Positions 1 through 9,420 of a DNA stretch of 64,000 nt are shown in pieces. The translations under genes were made by a program, and so were the position numbers. Every line of letters starts with the position of its first letter. Positions within the stretch are counted from its first letter, which is position 1. The notes under the pieces were generated by a model, which had not been told where the DNA came from, searched no databases, and worked only from the letters and a program-made list of their open reading frames with translations. Source of the stretch: Gymnorhina tibicen (lineage: Eukaryota > Chordata > Aves > Passeriformes > Artamidae); the NCBI GenBank assembly GCA_013399875.1, contig VXAZ01000263.1:993262-1057261 (forward strand), read 5' to 3'.

Positions 1-386
1 ATGTGGGTTTCAAATGTGCATAGGTGACATATAAACCCAACTCCTGTTATCAAAAACAATGTAGGACTTGAGTTTTATGAGGTAATCTGGCATCCAGATG
101 CCCGCCCTGAATCAGATTTTCCAACCTGAATTTGTAGTTTAGGTGCTGGATTGCAGTGGATGTTCCCATCTATGCCATTTATTTTAGTGGTATTTTTTTC
201 CCCTCACTTGTATTACATATTTGACATTTATTTACCTTTAAAAATATAGCCCCTGAGAGGAATAGTGGGTACTGAATAAGCTATATACCATGCCCTAGAC
301 TAAGGTTGCTATCATAAAAATAGCTACACAAAACACATTATATGTACAACAAAGAGTTCTTAACATGGACTTAAGGCCCCCAGCAA

Positions 387-404
387 GGCTGCAAATTTGC
401 AGCC
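387..404. repeat. Perfect 18-bp palindrome
   Basis: GGCTGCAAATTTGCAGCC reads identically on both strands with no spacer. The core GCAAATTTGC holds two overlapping ATTTGCA-like words, which resemble octamer/POU half-sites. The flanking bases at 386 and 405 do not extend the symmetry. The palindrome is directly visible. Any binding role is inference. Confidence 0.9.
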
Positions 405-1229
405 ACAAAAGAAAATCAGCTTTGAGTGAAAGGAGACAGATTGATAAAAGAACAGTTCTCATAATACAATTCCATCCCACTGGGGGTTTATTGGCAAAAC
501 ATATCTCAGTCGGGGCTCAGTTGTCTGGGAATACAGAACCAGCTCCAAGACTAACTAATCAATTTAAGTCTGTACTAATGGACCTGCTGGGCTTTCAAGC
601 GCTCTTGGAAGTGGGAGCAAAGCTCTGAAGACTTTTATAGTATGGAAAACAAACCTTATCTTCAAGCCCTACAGAAACAGGCACCCAGAGCTTTATCTCT
701 GTATCAACCAGCTTTTAGTCCTGCTCTAAGGCTGACTGTCAAAAACTCTGGCCTTTTGCCACTTCTTTGATTACCTATAAAGAAGGTGGAAATGCAAAAT
801 TTCACAGAGGGGGGAACAAATGAAACCTCTTTCCTCAGGGGAGGCCATCAAGAGAGTTTCTTCAGCAATACCTAACACATACCTGCATAGCTGCAAATTA
901 CATCACTTACCAGGAAAAATCTTACCTTCCCCTTTCATTTCCTTCCATGCAACGGATCCACTTCTAACATTACTCTTTAAAGTAGTCTATATGGTTGATT
1001 TAGCTCTTCCCTTATGCCACTGTAGCTGCTTTATAAAAGGATGTTATTGAGCAAGGAAATGTATGTAGGTGGAAGAATGAACACATAATTATTATTGCTG
1101 GTTTTGTGTGGAGAAAGATGCAAAATTTGACATTCTGAAATGTGAAATAAAGCCTTCGATGAGCTATGTAGCTCAGAGAGATTATTCTATCCCATTCCAA
1201 TATCTGTTACCCAATCATACAGCCTCTTT

Positions 1230-1470
1230 GGTCTAAATAATTTTAATTAAGCAAGTCTACTTTCTGTAGTAGCCATTACTAGAAGATAATTGACTGCATT
1301 GGTAATGAAGCTTTCTGAGGGTGCTAAACAAACAGCAAGGTTAATTATCTGGCAGTAATGCTTGTTACGGCAGTGCAACACCAGCCAGATAAGTTTCCTG
1401 TTCTCCTGCAGTACCCTTTCAGTAAATCAATGTAATATCCGTGGCTATATATTGTCTTAGCGCTACCACA
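1230..1470. promoter_or_regulatory. Possible conserved noncoding element
   Basis: About 240 bases hold several homeodomain-type cores (TAATTAAGCA near 1244, AGATAATTGA near 1283, TTAATTATCT near 1341) and an AGATAAG GATA-type word near 1387. No reading frame is convincing and no repeat is recognised. Clustered sites of this kind are common in vertebrate developmental enhancers, but such words also arise often in AT-rich DNA. The call rests on motif density alone. Confidence 0.2.
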
Positions 1471-2057
1471 GGATTTAGCAATGGAAACAGGAAGCCACCA
1501 ACTGGTCAGGAGTGCATGGAAACCAATGTACAGAAAGTAGAATATTTATTAAATGCATTTGATTCAACTAGTAGGGTTTAGAGTTTTCTTTCTGCCTCAT
1601 CTAACTAATTTTAAGAATGAATTTTCAAACTCTGTGCTTATGTACCAGATACATGTAACTGCAGTGATGTTTTTAAAGTATAGACAGTCCAGAAGTTTAT
1701 ATTATGCATTACATAATCCCAGAGTAGGTCTGATTTTTTTTTCTTTATGCAGCTGTATTCACCTTTTCTTCTTGATAATTAATCCACTTGAACTGAATTA
1801 ATTGCATAGATCACATTTGGAATTTGTTTTGTGGGTTTAAGTTCAAAACACTGACAGTTTATGTATTTAATTCTATATCACTCAAGACTAATAGTGACCT
1901 ATGTGTTTCTTTGCAGGTAAAAAGTTAGGTTAGATGCATCACAATGTTGGGTTTTTTTCAGTATTAAAAATAAATATATCAAATCAAGTTAATTCGACCT
2001 ATTCAACCTTCAACTTGGGCAAATATCAGAAAATATAATTGTTTTAGGAGTTAGTTT

Positions 2058-2135
2058 ATTTGGAGGTTTTTTGTGGTTTTGTGGGGGTTTTTTGGGTTGC
2101 TTCATTCGGTTTTTGGTTTTTCTTTTTTCTAAGAC
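2058..2135. repeat. T/G-rich low-complexity tract
   Basis: Runs of T are interrupted by GG, GTGG or GGGGG, with almost no A or C until the end of the tract. Similar tracts occur at 45617-45668, 51415-51460 and 53671-53731, and an A/C-rich counterpart lies just downstream at 2250-2312. Confidence 0.75.
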
Positions 2136-2249
2136 AGATACTCATCTTATAGATAAAAGAGTATGCAAATGGAATATCTTGATTCCAAGAACCAGAACAC
2201 TCTTCCCAGCCTAATTTCAGCATCTCAAAAACAAAGCAGTATGGTTTAT

Positions 2250-2312
2250 GCCAATTAAAAAACAAACAAACAAAAAAAACCCACAAAAATTTCAACAAAA
2301 CCAAAAAAATTC
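2250..2312. repeat. A-rich (AAAC)-type low-complexity tract
   Basis: An A-rich stretch contains consecutive AAAC units and A runs broken by CCC or C. It resembles the reverse complement of the T/G-rich tract about 120 bases upstream, so the pair could form an imperfect inverted repeat. Confidence 0.75.
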
Positions 2313-2827
2313 CCCACGAGATGTAGGTGTTCTCTGAGAACTATCTAATACCATGCACTGCATTTAAACATAGAAACATTTATACAGCATTTTGAAGGGG
2401 CTTTGTTGTTTGGGTTTTTTTGTCACTCACCACTCTTACCTGATTTTTTTTTTAAATTCCAACATTTGCATAGAAGAGTCAAATGGTAAAAATACTAATT
2501 TTAGTAGCAGTTCCACTGTTTTACATAAATCCAATTGCCAGTTACAGGTGGAAGAACCCCAGTAACAAGCAATGGTACATAATTTTAGCAATAAACCTTT
2601 TCACATGTAAATCTTGCTGGGAATTCCCCAAAAAGTAAATGTTTCTGTGGGTTGTGCAGTACTTGCTGGTTTGGGATAATCATAGAGTTATTCTTTCTTC
2701 CACTGTCCTTATATTTCTCTCTTATGAATGCATAAGGAAGAGGATGTGTGCATGAAGAGAAATACAGAAAACTACTTTGCATTAAAACAAAGTTATTACA
2801 ACCCTTTTCAAAGGAAAAATGGCTTAC

Positions 2828-2903
2828 CAGTAATTACAGTTCTTCCAAAGCATTGCTGTTCCTTACATACACTTACAGGACACTTTCTTAATGCCACAGA
2901 CCT
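2828..2903 (-). other. Candidate 76-nt exon, minus strand
   Basis: On the minus strand a pyrimidine-rich stretch ending TCATCAG precedes the segment, and it ends in CTG followed by the strong donor GTAAGC. One frame is open throughout (25 codons plus one base) and includes a cysteine-rich run, CPVSVCKEQQCFG, with three cysteines in close spacing. I recognise no family, no neighbouring exon can be joined with confidence, and decoy splice sites are common in AT-rich introns. It could be a true exon of an unidentified gene or chance. Confidence 0.2.
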
Positions 2904-3404
2904 CTGATGAATTGTGAAAAATCTCTGCCTGTGAACATATTTACACATATTCCTGATTGGCTCCACCTAGTGCAGAGAGCCCTTCAAGAAGATCCACTGG
3001 CAGTTCTGCTAAGCAGTGATCACAAAATTACTTTCTCTTTGTCTGAAAGTGCCAGACTTATCCTGTACAAGGACAGAAGTTATTCCACTGTCAAGTCAGC
3101 TGTTGATTTATTGAGATCTAAGTTTGCAGAAGCTCCAAGAACTCATTCATAATTGCTAAGACAAGGACAGTGCTTCTTACTGGTGAAGACACAGAGCCAT
3201 CTCATTGTTCCAAATGTACCTTTGTAGACCCCCCCAAAAAACTTATATGCAGGCTAATGGTCCTTTCTATATAGCAGCATAAAGAGACATGAAAGAGTTT
3301 TCAAGATCATGGCTACGGAATATGAATATAACTAACGTAGTTAAAAGTTCAGCAACAAAAGTTGAAATCATGCTAATTGCTTTTTCTTCTTTTCTCTTTT
3401 GCAG

Positions 3405-3425
3405 TCAGGTGATGACCTCTCTAGG
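3405..3425 (+). other. Candidate 21-nt microexon
   Basis: This is the best-formed splice-bounded segment in the window. A branch-like TGCTAAT near 3371 is followed by about 25 pyrimidine-dominated bases ending TTTTGCAG, then 21 nt, then the consensus donor G|GTAAGT at 3426. In frame 0 the segment reads SGDDLSR. A second frame is also open and the third has a stop. The length is a multiple of three, as is usual for regulated neural microexons. The TGC-plus-UCUU context upstream resembles the known SRRM4/PTB-regulated type. The host gene is not identified. If real, it marks a plus-strand gene crossing this window. Confidence 0.35.
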
Positions 3426-3799
3426 GTAAGTACCACTTTTCTTACGTTGGCAGAATGCCTGATTCAAGACACCTTCAGCCCTGACTGGAAGAATGAACTT
3501 CACAGCAACACAAACACAAAAAAAGAACAGAAATCAAATTTAGGAGGTAAACTGGAAACAAAGAGTCTTCTAGAAATCATCTCTATATAGACAAAGATCC
3601 ATTAAGAAACAATGAAATGTTTTCACCAGATGCTAAATTCGGAGCCAGGAACAATCCAGATATTCTTATCAACTCAGACTGAATTTCAGAAAGAGTTCTA
3701 GAAAAAAAAAAAAGTAGTTGCAGCAACCATTTAACACCATAATCTTTTATTTTAATAATTTTGGAACAAAGCATTTAATTTTAGAATGGTTAAAGCATC

Positions 3800-4565
3800 A
3801 AAAAATTCAACAAGGACAAGTATAAGGTCCTGCACCTGAGTCAGGGCAATCCCAAGCACAAATTCAGGCTGGGTGGGGAATGGATAGAGTGGAGCCCTGA
3901 GAAGGCCTTGGGGGTGTTGGAGGATAAGCTCAGCATGACCCAGCAAAGAGCATTCTCAGCCCAGAAGGCCCAAAGTATCCTGGGCTGTATCAAAACAAGA
4001 GTGAACCAGAGGTCAAGGGAGGGGATTCTCAGCCTCTGCCCTGCTCTTGTGAAACCCCACCTGGAGTGCTGAGTCCAGTTCTGGGGCCCCAAACATATGA
4101 AGGACATGGATGTGTTGGAGTGAGGCCATGAAAATGGTCAGGGGGTTTGAACATCTCTCTTGTGTACACAGGCTGAAAGAATCGGGGTTGTTCAGTCTGG
4201 AGCAATGGGAGAGGGGAGACCCTAGAGCAGCCTCCCCGTTCCTAAAGGGAGCTACAGGAAAACTGGAGAGGAGCTTTTTACAAGGACACGTAGTGATAAG
4301 ACAAGGGGGAATGGCTTTAAACTGAAAGAGATCAGGTTTAGATTAGATATCAGGAAGTAATTACTGGCTGTGAGGGTGATGAGGCACTGGTACAAAATGC
4401 CTGGAGAAGCTGTGGATGCTCCATGCCTGGAAGTGTTCAAGGCTAGTTTGGATGGGTGTATGAGCAATCTGGTCTAGTGGAAGGTGTCCCTGCCCATGGC
4501 AGGGGGTTTGGACCTAGGTGATCTTTAAGGTCCCTTCCAACACAGACCATTCTATAATTCTATGA
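3800..4565 (+). mobile_element. CR1 LINE, 5'-truncated, plus strand
   Basis: This copy carries the 3' part of CR1. It begins in the region downstream of the reverse-transcriptase catalytic core (the ACAAGG...GTCCTGCACC...GGGCAATCCCAAGCACAAA stretch). It then runs through the C-terminal ORF2 section and the typical 3' end (GGAAGGTGTCCCTGCCCATGGCAGGGGG, TCTTTAAGGTCCCTTCCAAC) and finishes in ATTCTATAATTCTATGA. The coding part is broken by frameshifts and stops, so it is a dead 5'-truncated copy, as expected from target-primed reverse transcription. The tail type matches the copy at 45781-47260, suggesting the same subfamily. Confidence 0.95.
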
Positions 4566-7500
4566 AAATAAACTAAGGTTTTGATTTGCTATTAAAAAGA
4601 AAGAAGCAGAGGGGGGGAAGGGAAGAATTTTGTCAGAAAAACCAATCTCCCTTTCTAGAGGACAGCCTAAATACCATCAACCCTAAAGTCAGGCTATTTT
4701 TGGCATGGAAGCTCAGATTAGTCTTGTTTTGTTTTGTTGTTCCTGAATTTTATTATTTCCTTACCCTATTTTGCAAAGCTTTGAGTTCTCTCATCATTTC
4801 ATCTGCAGAATTTATTCCCAAAGTTTACCACAGCCTTTAAAAGTGCTCCCATTCTCTCAGTTCTTGTCCCAAAGATCCCCATAAATTGTGATCAGATGCT
4901 TTAATGATGACAGATGTAGTCCAAATTTTGACCTAATCATCCACTGTATGAGGCAGCTTCTTTGAGACGCATGTTTCATCTCCATTTCAGGAGTGGCTGT
5001 GAAGCAAAACTGCACTTTTGAACAGAGAATGGCTCTCTCAATCCTCTATTCAATTACTGAAAAACTATTGCGCCCCAAACTTAACACTTATCAGCACACC
5101 AACACAGTGGCCATAGCTTTGGTCTGTTTCTCAGTTTGAGAATTTATCTGAACAAATATAATGTTCTACAATGTATACTCGCTTTGTGTCTGAGGTTTCC
5201 TCTTTGACTAAAGGGCAGAAATTAACATTCCATATCACACTTACATGGACACCAGAGCCAGAGCTCAGTAAAATCATATCCTAGAAGTGTTCATCTATCT
5301 CCAGCCCCTGCAAATGGATGGGTGGTTTGCTCAGGAAACTAAATTAGGTTTGTTTAATCCATCCCACCTGCTACGGTGGCATAGAAAGAGGATGGAGGAG
5401 AAGAAAAAGGGAAGATGGCTAAAAAAGAAGGCAGAGCTTTGGCTTCAGCTGAGACAGCAAGGCTTCAGACAGAGTCATAGTGATTACCTCTATACCCTCA
5501 TCTTCATCCTCTGTTTCCCTTTCTGGTTGGTTTCTGGGGATTTTTTTCCCTTTGTTTCATGCTGTTTTCTTTTAACTATTTCCTGTTAGAGCCTGCCTAG
5601 TCTCTCAGCCAATTTCCCTGAAGCCTGTCACATCACTGTACCCTTCAGCACTTGATTCAGAACAGAATATATTTTGTACAAGGCCTCTCCAAAGGCATGT
5701 CAACTGTCTCTTCCACAGAGTTCACTCAGAATGACTGAAACACTTGGGAAAACAAACAATGTCTTCAGCTCTGCTTTTAAAACATGAATATGGAATTTGT
5801 TGGCTCCAATAAAAATTACAATACCTTGTTCATAAAGATATAGTTGCAAGTGCAAGTGTGATTCCAGCAATACGGAGAAACTTTTGGTTAAAAAAATAAT
5901 AAAACTTTGGCAGTTCTGAGACTCAATTCTGATGTGCTCTCAGTCACTTGAGGTATTGAGGGATATCAAAACTGTTGGATTTACAAAAGTGGATCAGAAC
6001 TGTAGCACTTCTCTGGGCTCCTACACAGAGGCAGAGAAGAGAAACAAACACAGAGGAGTGAGATAAATCTACCCAAACTTCTTTTCCTAGCTGATGGTGT
6101 ATGAAGTTACAGTAGATGCCTAAAATGGTTCTTTGTTTTCCTGTCTTTTATTTTTATCTGGCACTATTCCTACAGTAAATCTTGGCAACAGGGTAGGGCA
6201 AATGTTTAGATGGCACAAGACCAAGTTGTTAAGCTATGGATGAAGCAGTGAAAACCAGGTGGCTTTCCACATGCCCACTTCAAGGAGTTTCTTGTCTGTT
6301 CTATCCATACAATGAGCTGTTTCTAGCTCGCTTTTTTGTGCAGTGAGTTTCTCCTGCAGATGTACATACACCTCCCTCTTTCTTGCAACAGCAGCTTGCA
6401 TCCATGCAGCTATCTCCAAAATGATCTGTCTTGTGCAACATGCTCTTGCCCAAAGGAAAGCTAGATCTAAAGCTAAGCCTAGAAAAAACACAGAACAGCC
6501 TAGAACTGTCCATTGCACTGTTTCAAAGGACATGAAGGACGGAGATTTTTAAGCCAGAAAGAGTCACTGGAGCACACGATACAACCTTTGGCACATTAAA
6601 GTCTACTATGTTTCATTTAGCCATCTCATCTTTCAAATCATGGACTGCAAAAATGGCAATCAGCCATGTCTTCCAATGCTGGAGGAAGATGTGGGAGAGG
6701 ATGTAAAAGACGAATCCAAAGCTGGACCCCAAACTCAGAAAAAGGCTCTGTTAGTCTATTTGGACAATTGGCCTAGAAACAGCTTCCCAGCTCCGGCTAG
6801 AGTACAAATCATTACGTGCAGTGGTGAGATACAGCAAGCCAGGATGTTTTGCATCCAAAAGGTCCCCAGTGCCATGGTGATGGATGAGCTGTAAACAAAC
6901 ACTTAAAGTAACATCAATGTTGTCTGGTTTTGAGCTGAACAGGGAAGGGTGGAAGACAGAAACACACACTGTTGTATTTAGTGGCTGATTTCCAGCATGT
7001 TCTTGAAAAAGATAATTGGGGTGGAAGGGTCTGATTGCCAGGGGAACTGGCATCCAAAAAAAGCTGATGTGGCTTATTTGTAGAGTCTCTCAAACCATAA
7101 AGCTACCAACAGCAAACAGGTTAAACCACTTGACGGGGGAGATGGGTAGGAGAGAAGGAAACAAAGGAAAAGGATGAAACATGATGCTGCTGTTTCCTAT
7201 TTGCCACTCCACTGAGCACAAACATCAATGGAATTGCCATCACTCACTCCCATTTCAGCAGCAGCAAGAGAGCTTGATAAGAGTTTTATACCAACATATG
7301 CATATAAATCTCCAAAGCTGATGCAAGATACTGGTGATAAAATGGATACATCACTTAAAGCTTTATGCTGTCACACTGAGCAAGCAATACCCAATATAAT
7401 GACACAAAAGACAAGATGGACTGGAGAACATGGGAATTAAAAGTTCTGTGAAAGAAAGGCAGGGGACTCAGGTATGAATAGCACACAGCACAATATGGGA

Positions 7501-8640
7501 CCAAAGGTCTAAAGTCCCTGATGGGAAAAAAAAAAAAATTGTAGGAAAATAAAGCAGAGTGTTTTGCTGGCATTAGGTATCAGAGAAGATACTAAAAACG
7601 CCAAGCAAACTAAAACAAAGCAAAATAAAGCAAGACAAAATATCCCAGAGTTTTCTATTGGCAAACTTTAGTGTGGTGTACAAAATGTAGGATTACAGAC
7701 TGGCTGGATGTTGGTTTCTCTCCAATCACTATACAGACAAACTTCCATGGTTTAGGACATTTCATCCTCACACTACTGTCTTGAAGACCACCATAGAAAG
7801 AAAGGTCAACTCCTTGTAGATGAGATGATTAGACAGAATGATACCTTTCCTTTTCTCACATCTCAACTTATTTTGCCTGGGAACTGCACTAGAAAAAATG
7901 TGATGTTTCTGTTATCAGAGATATGTGACATTCTCTTTTGGAAGGTCTTACTGCAAAGGAAACAGCAACAAACCTGTCAAGGTCCCAATGAATCTAGAGA
8001 TACAGGCATTCCAATGCTTTCCAGCTATTTCCCCTTTGAACTTAATGGGACCACTAAGGCATTTCTAAACACTTCAGACCTTGCAAAATCATGGTCAGCT
8101 GCGTTGTTTGAGTGACCCATGCACAAACAAGCACAAACATTTCCACCAGACCGGTATTCCCCAAAAAAGGCAAATACGTCCCCCTCCCTGCCATCTGCTG
8201 AGAATAGAGAACTAAAATTTCTGCAGCACATGGTGGCACCAAGTGGAACTATGTAAGTGCCAGAATAAATGGCAGCCACTTTGAAGACTTGGGAATACTT
8301 AAAATGTGTTTCATGTAAGGCAAGATGAGAAGACAGACACACAAAGACAGGAGCCTAGCACACTTAATATTTTTTCTTAAACTTCATCAGAAAACCATTT
8401 ATTGCTATGAATTATAGAAACAAAGCAAAGGCAAAACAACAGCCCAGGGGTAAAACTACATGTATTAAACCTATTATTTGCCTGCAGGATGATGAGATAT
8501 AACTTTTGATGTAATGATCACAAGACAGCTAGGAAAACAAAGGATCTCTACAGCTGTCAGAAAGGTTAAAAATAATGCCTGTGGATACTTCTTAAAAGGG
8601 TATTTTAATACTGGGATAAGGCCAACAATGAAATCAAGAA
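4566..8640. other. Unique noncoding DNA
   Basis: No gene, recognised repeat or structured element is evident. Open frames such as those near 5287, 6234 and 8025 lack splice context and recognisable domains. Overlapping frames on both strands around 6234-6550 and 8025-8342 fit chance openness better than coding. Confidence 0.6.
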
Positions 8641-8799
8641 TTGCTTCACTGAAAGGCTGGACATCAGCCCTGGAATTATTCAAGAAACAACTGAATGTGG
8701 CATTTAGTGGCTATGGTTTAATTGATGTGCTTGCGTTTGGTCAGGGTTTGGACCCCGTGACCTTGTAAGACTTTTCCAACCTTAATGATTCTGTGATTC
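8641..8799 (+). mobile_element. CR1 LINE 3' fragment, plus strand
   Basis: About 160 bases match the CR1 3' region: a diverged CTGGAATTATTCAAGAAACA motif, a GGTTTGGACC segment, ACTTTTCCAACC and a tail of ATGATTCTGTGATTCC. Only the 3' end survives. Its layout matches the minus-strand copy at 57627-57903, so both probably belong to one subfamily, distinct from that of 3800-4565. Many substitutions suggest an old insertion. Confidence 0.85.
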
Positions 8800-9035
8800 C
8801 AAGTGTTTAACTTTTAAATTGAATTATACAAATTGCACATTAGTTTGCCCAAATCAGAACTTGTTCACCATCAGCCTTAGAAGGCAGGAGAAATCTAGGC
8901 AGCACCAGGACAGGCCAAAGTGCCAGCCAAAGCCAAAGTCTGCAGCCTCCACTAGGAAAAGGGCACTGTCCCAGTCATTGCCATGCACTTAACCAGGCAG
9001 TTCAGAACTAATGGTGTCCTTCTCTCTCATCGACA

Positions 9036-9098
9036 GAGGTGGCAGAAAAGGGGAAAGGAAAAATTGGGAATAAAAGGGGGAAAGAGGGGCGGAAAAAG
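9036..9098. repeat. Purine-rich tract (G/A on plus strand)
   Basis: About 60 bases consist almost entirely of A and G with several runs of four or five G, interrupted only by isolated pyrimidines. It is low-complexity sequence with no evident tandem unit. Confidence 0.6.
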
Positions 9099-9190
9099 TC
9101 AAAATTCCACCTCATAATTTAAAAAGAAAGAGGAAAAAACCCCAAACCCACTTTTTTCCAAAGAAAAGTAGTTGAAAGGGAATATGCTTA

Positions 9191-9420
9191 TTTTTTTGGC
9201 CAACCCTGTTTGATTAGATCCATGGTATTTTTTGGCTCCTGCAATTTCACCATATGCTGGGCACATCTGTAAGGAGATTTATTTTTCAAAGTCTCCAATT
9301 AAAGGGATAGATGAGAGTGAAAGGTGAGCCGCCGAGAACAGACAGTGCAGGAGAGAACAATCGAATGGAGGATGATTCTTAATTAATAGCTGAGCCAAGG
9401 GAGAATCCTGAGCACCTCAG
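9191..9420. promoter_or_regulatory. Possible conserved noncoding element
   Basis: This unique block combines CTCCAATTAAAGG, TTCTTAATTAATAGCTGAGC, a GGTGAGCCGCCGAGAACAGA stretch with two closely spaced CpGs, and E-box-like CACATCTG. The surroundings are CpG-poor and lack this density. There is no repeat match and no convincing frame. Constraint is guessed from composition and motif clustering only. Confidence 0.2.

Larger units (their letters stand above)
1..3399. other. Mostly unique noncoding DNA
   Basis: This is AT-rich, CpG-poor sequence with no convincing gene and no recognised interspersed repeat. It contains the palindrome at 387-404, the motif cluster near 1230-1470, paired T/G-rich and A/C-rich tracts around 2058-2312, and one splice-bounded minus-strand segment at 2828-2903, each listed separately. 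The short open frames here have no domain or coding character that I recognise. Confidence 0.6.
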
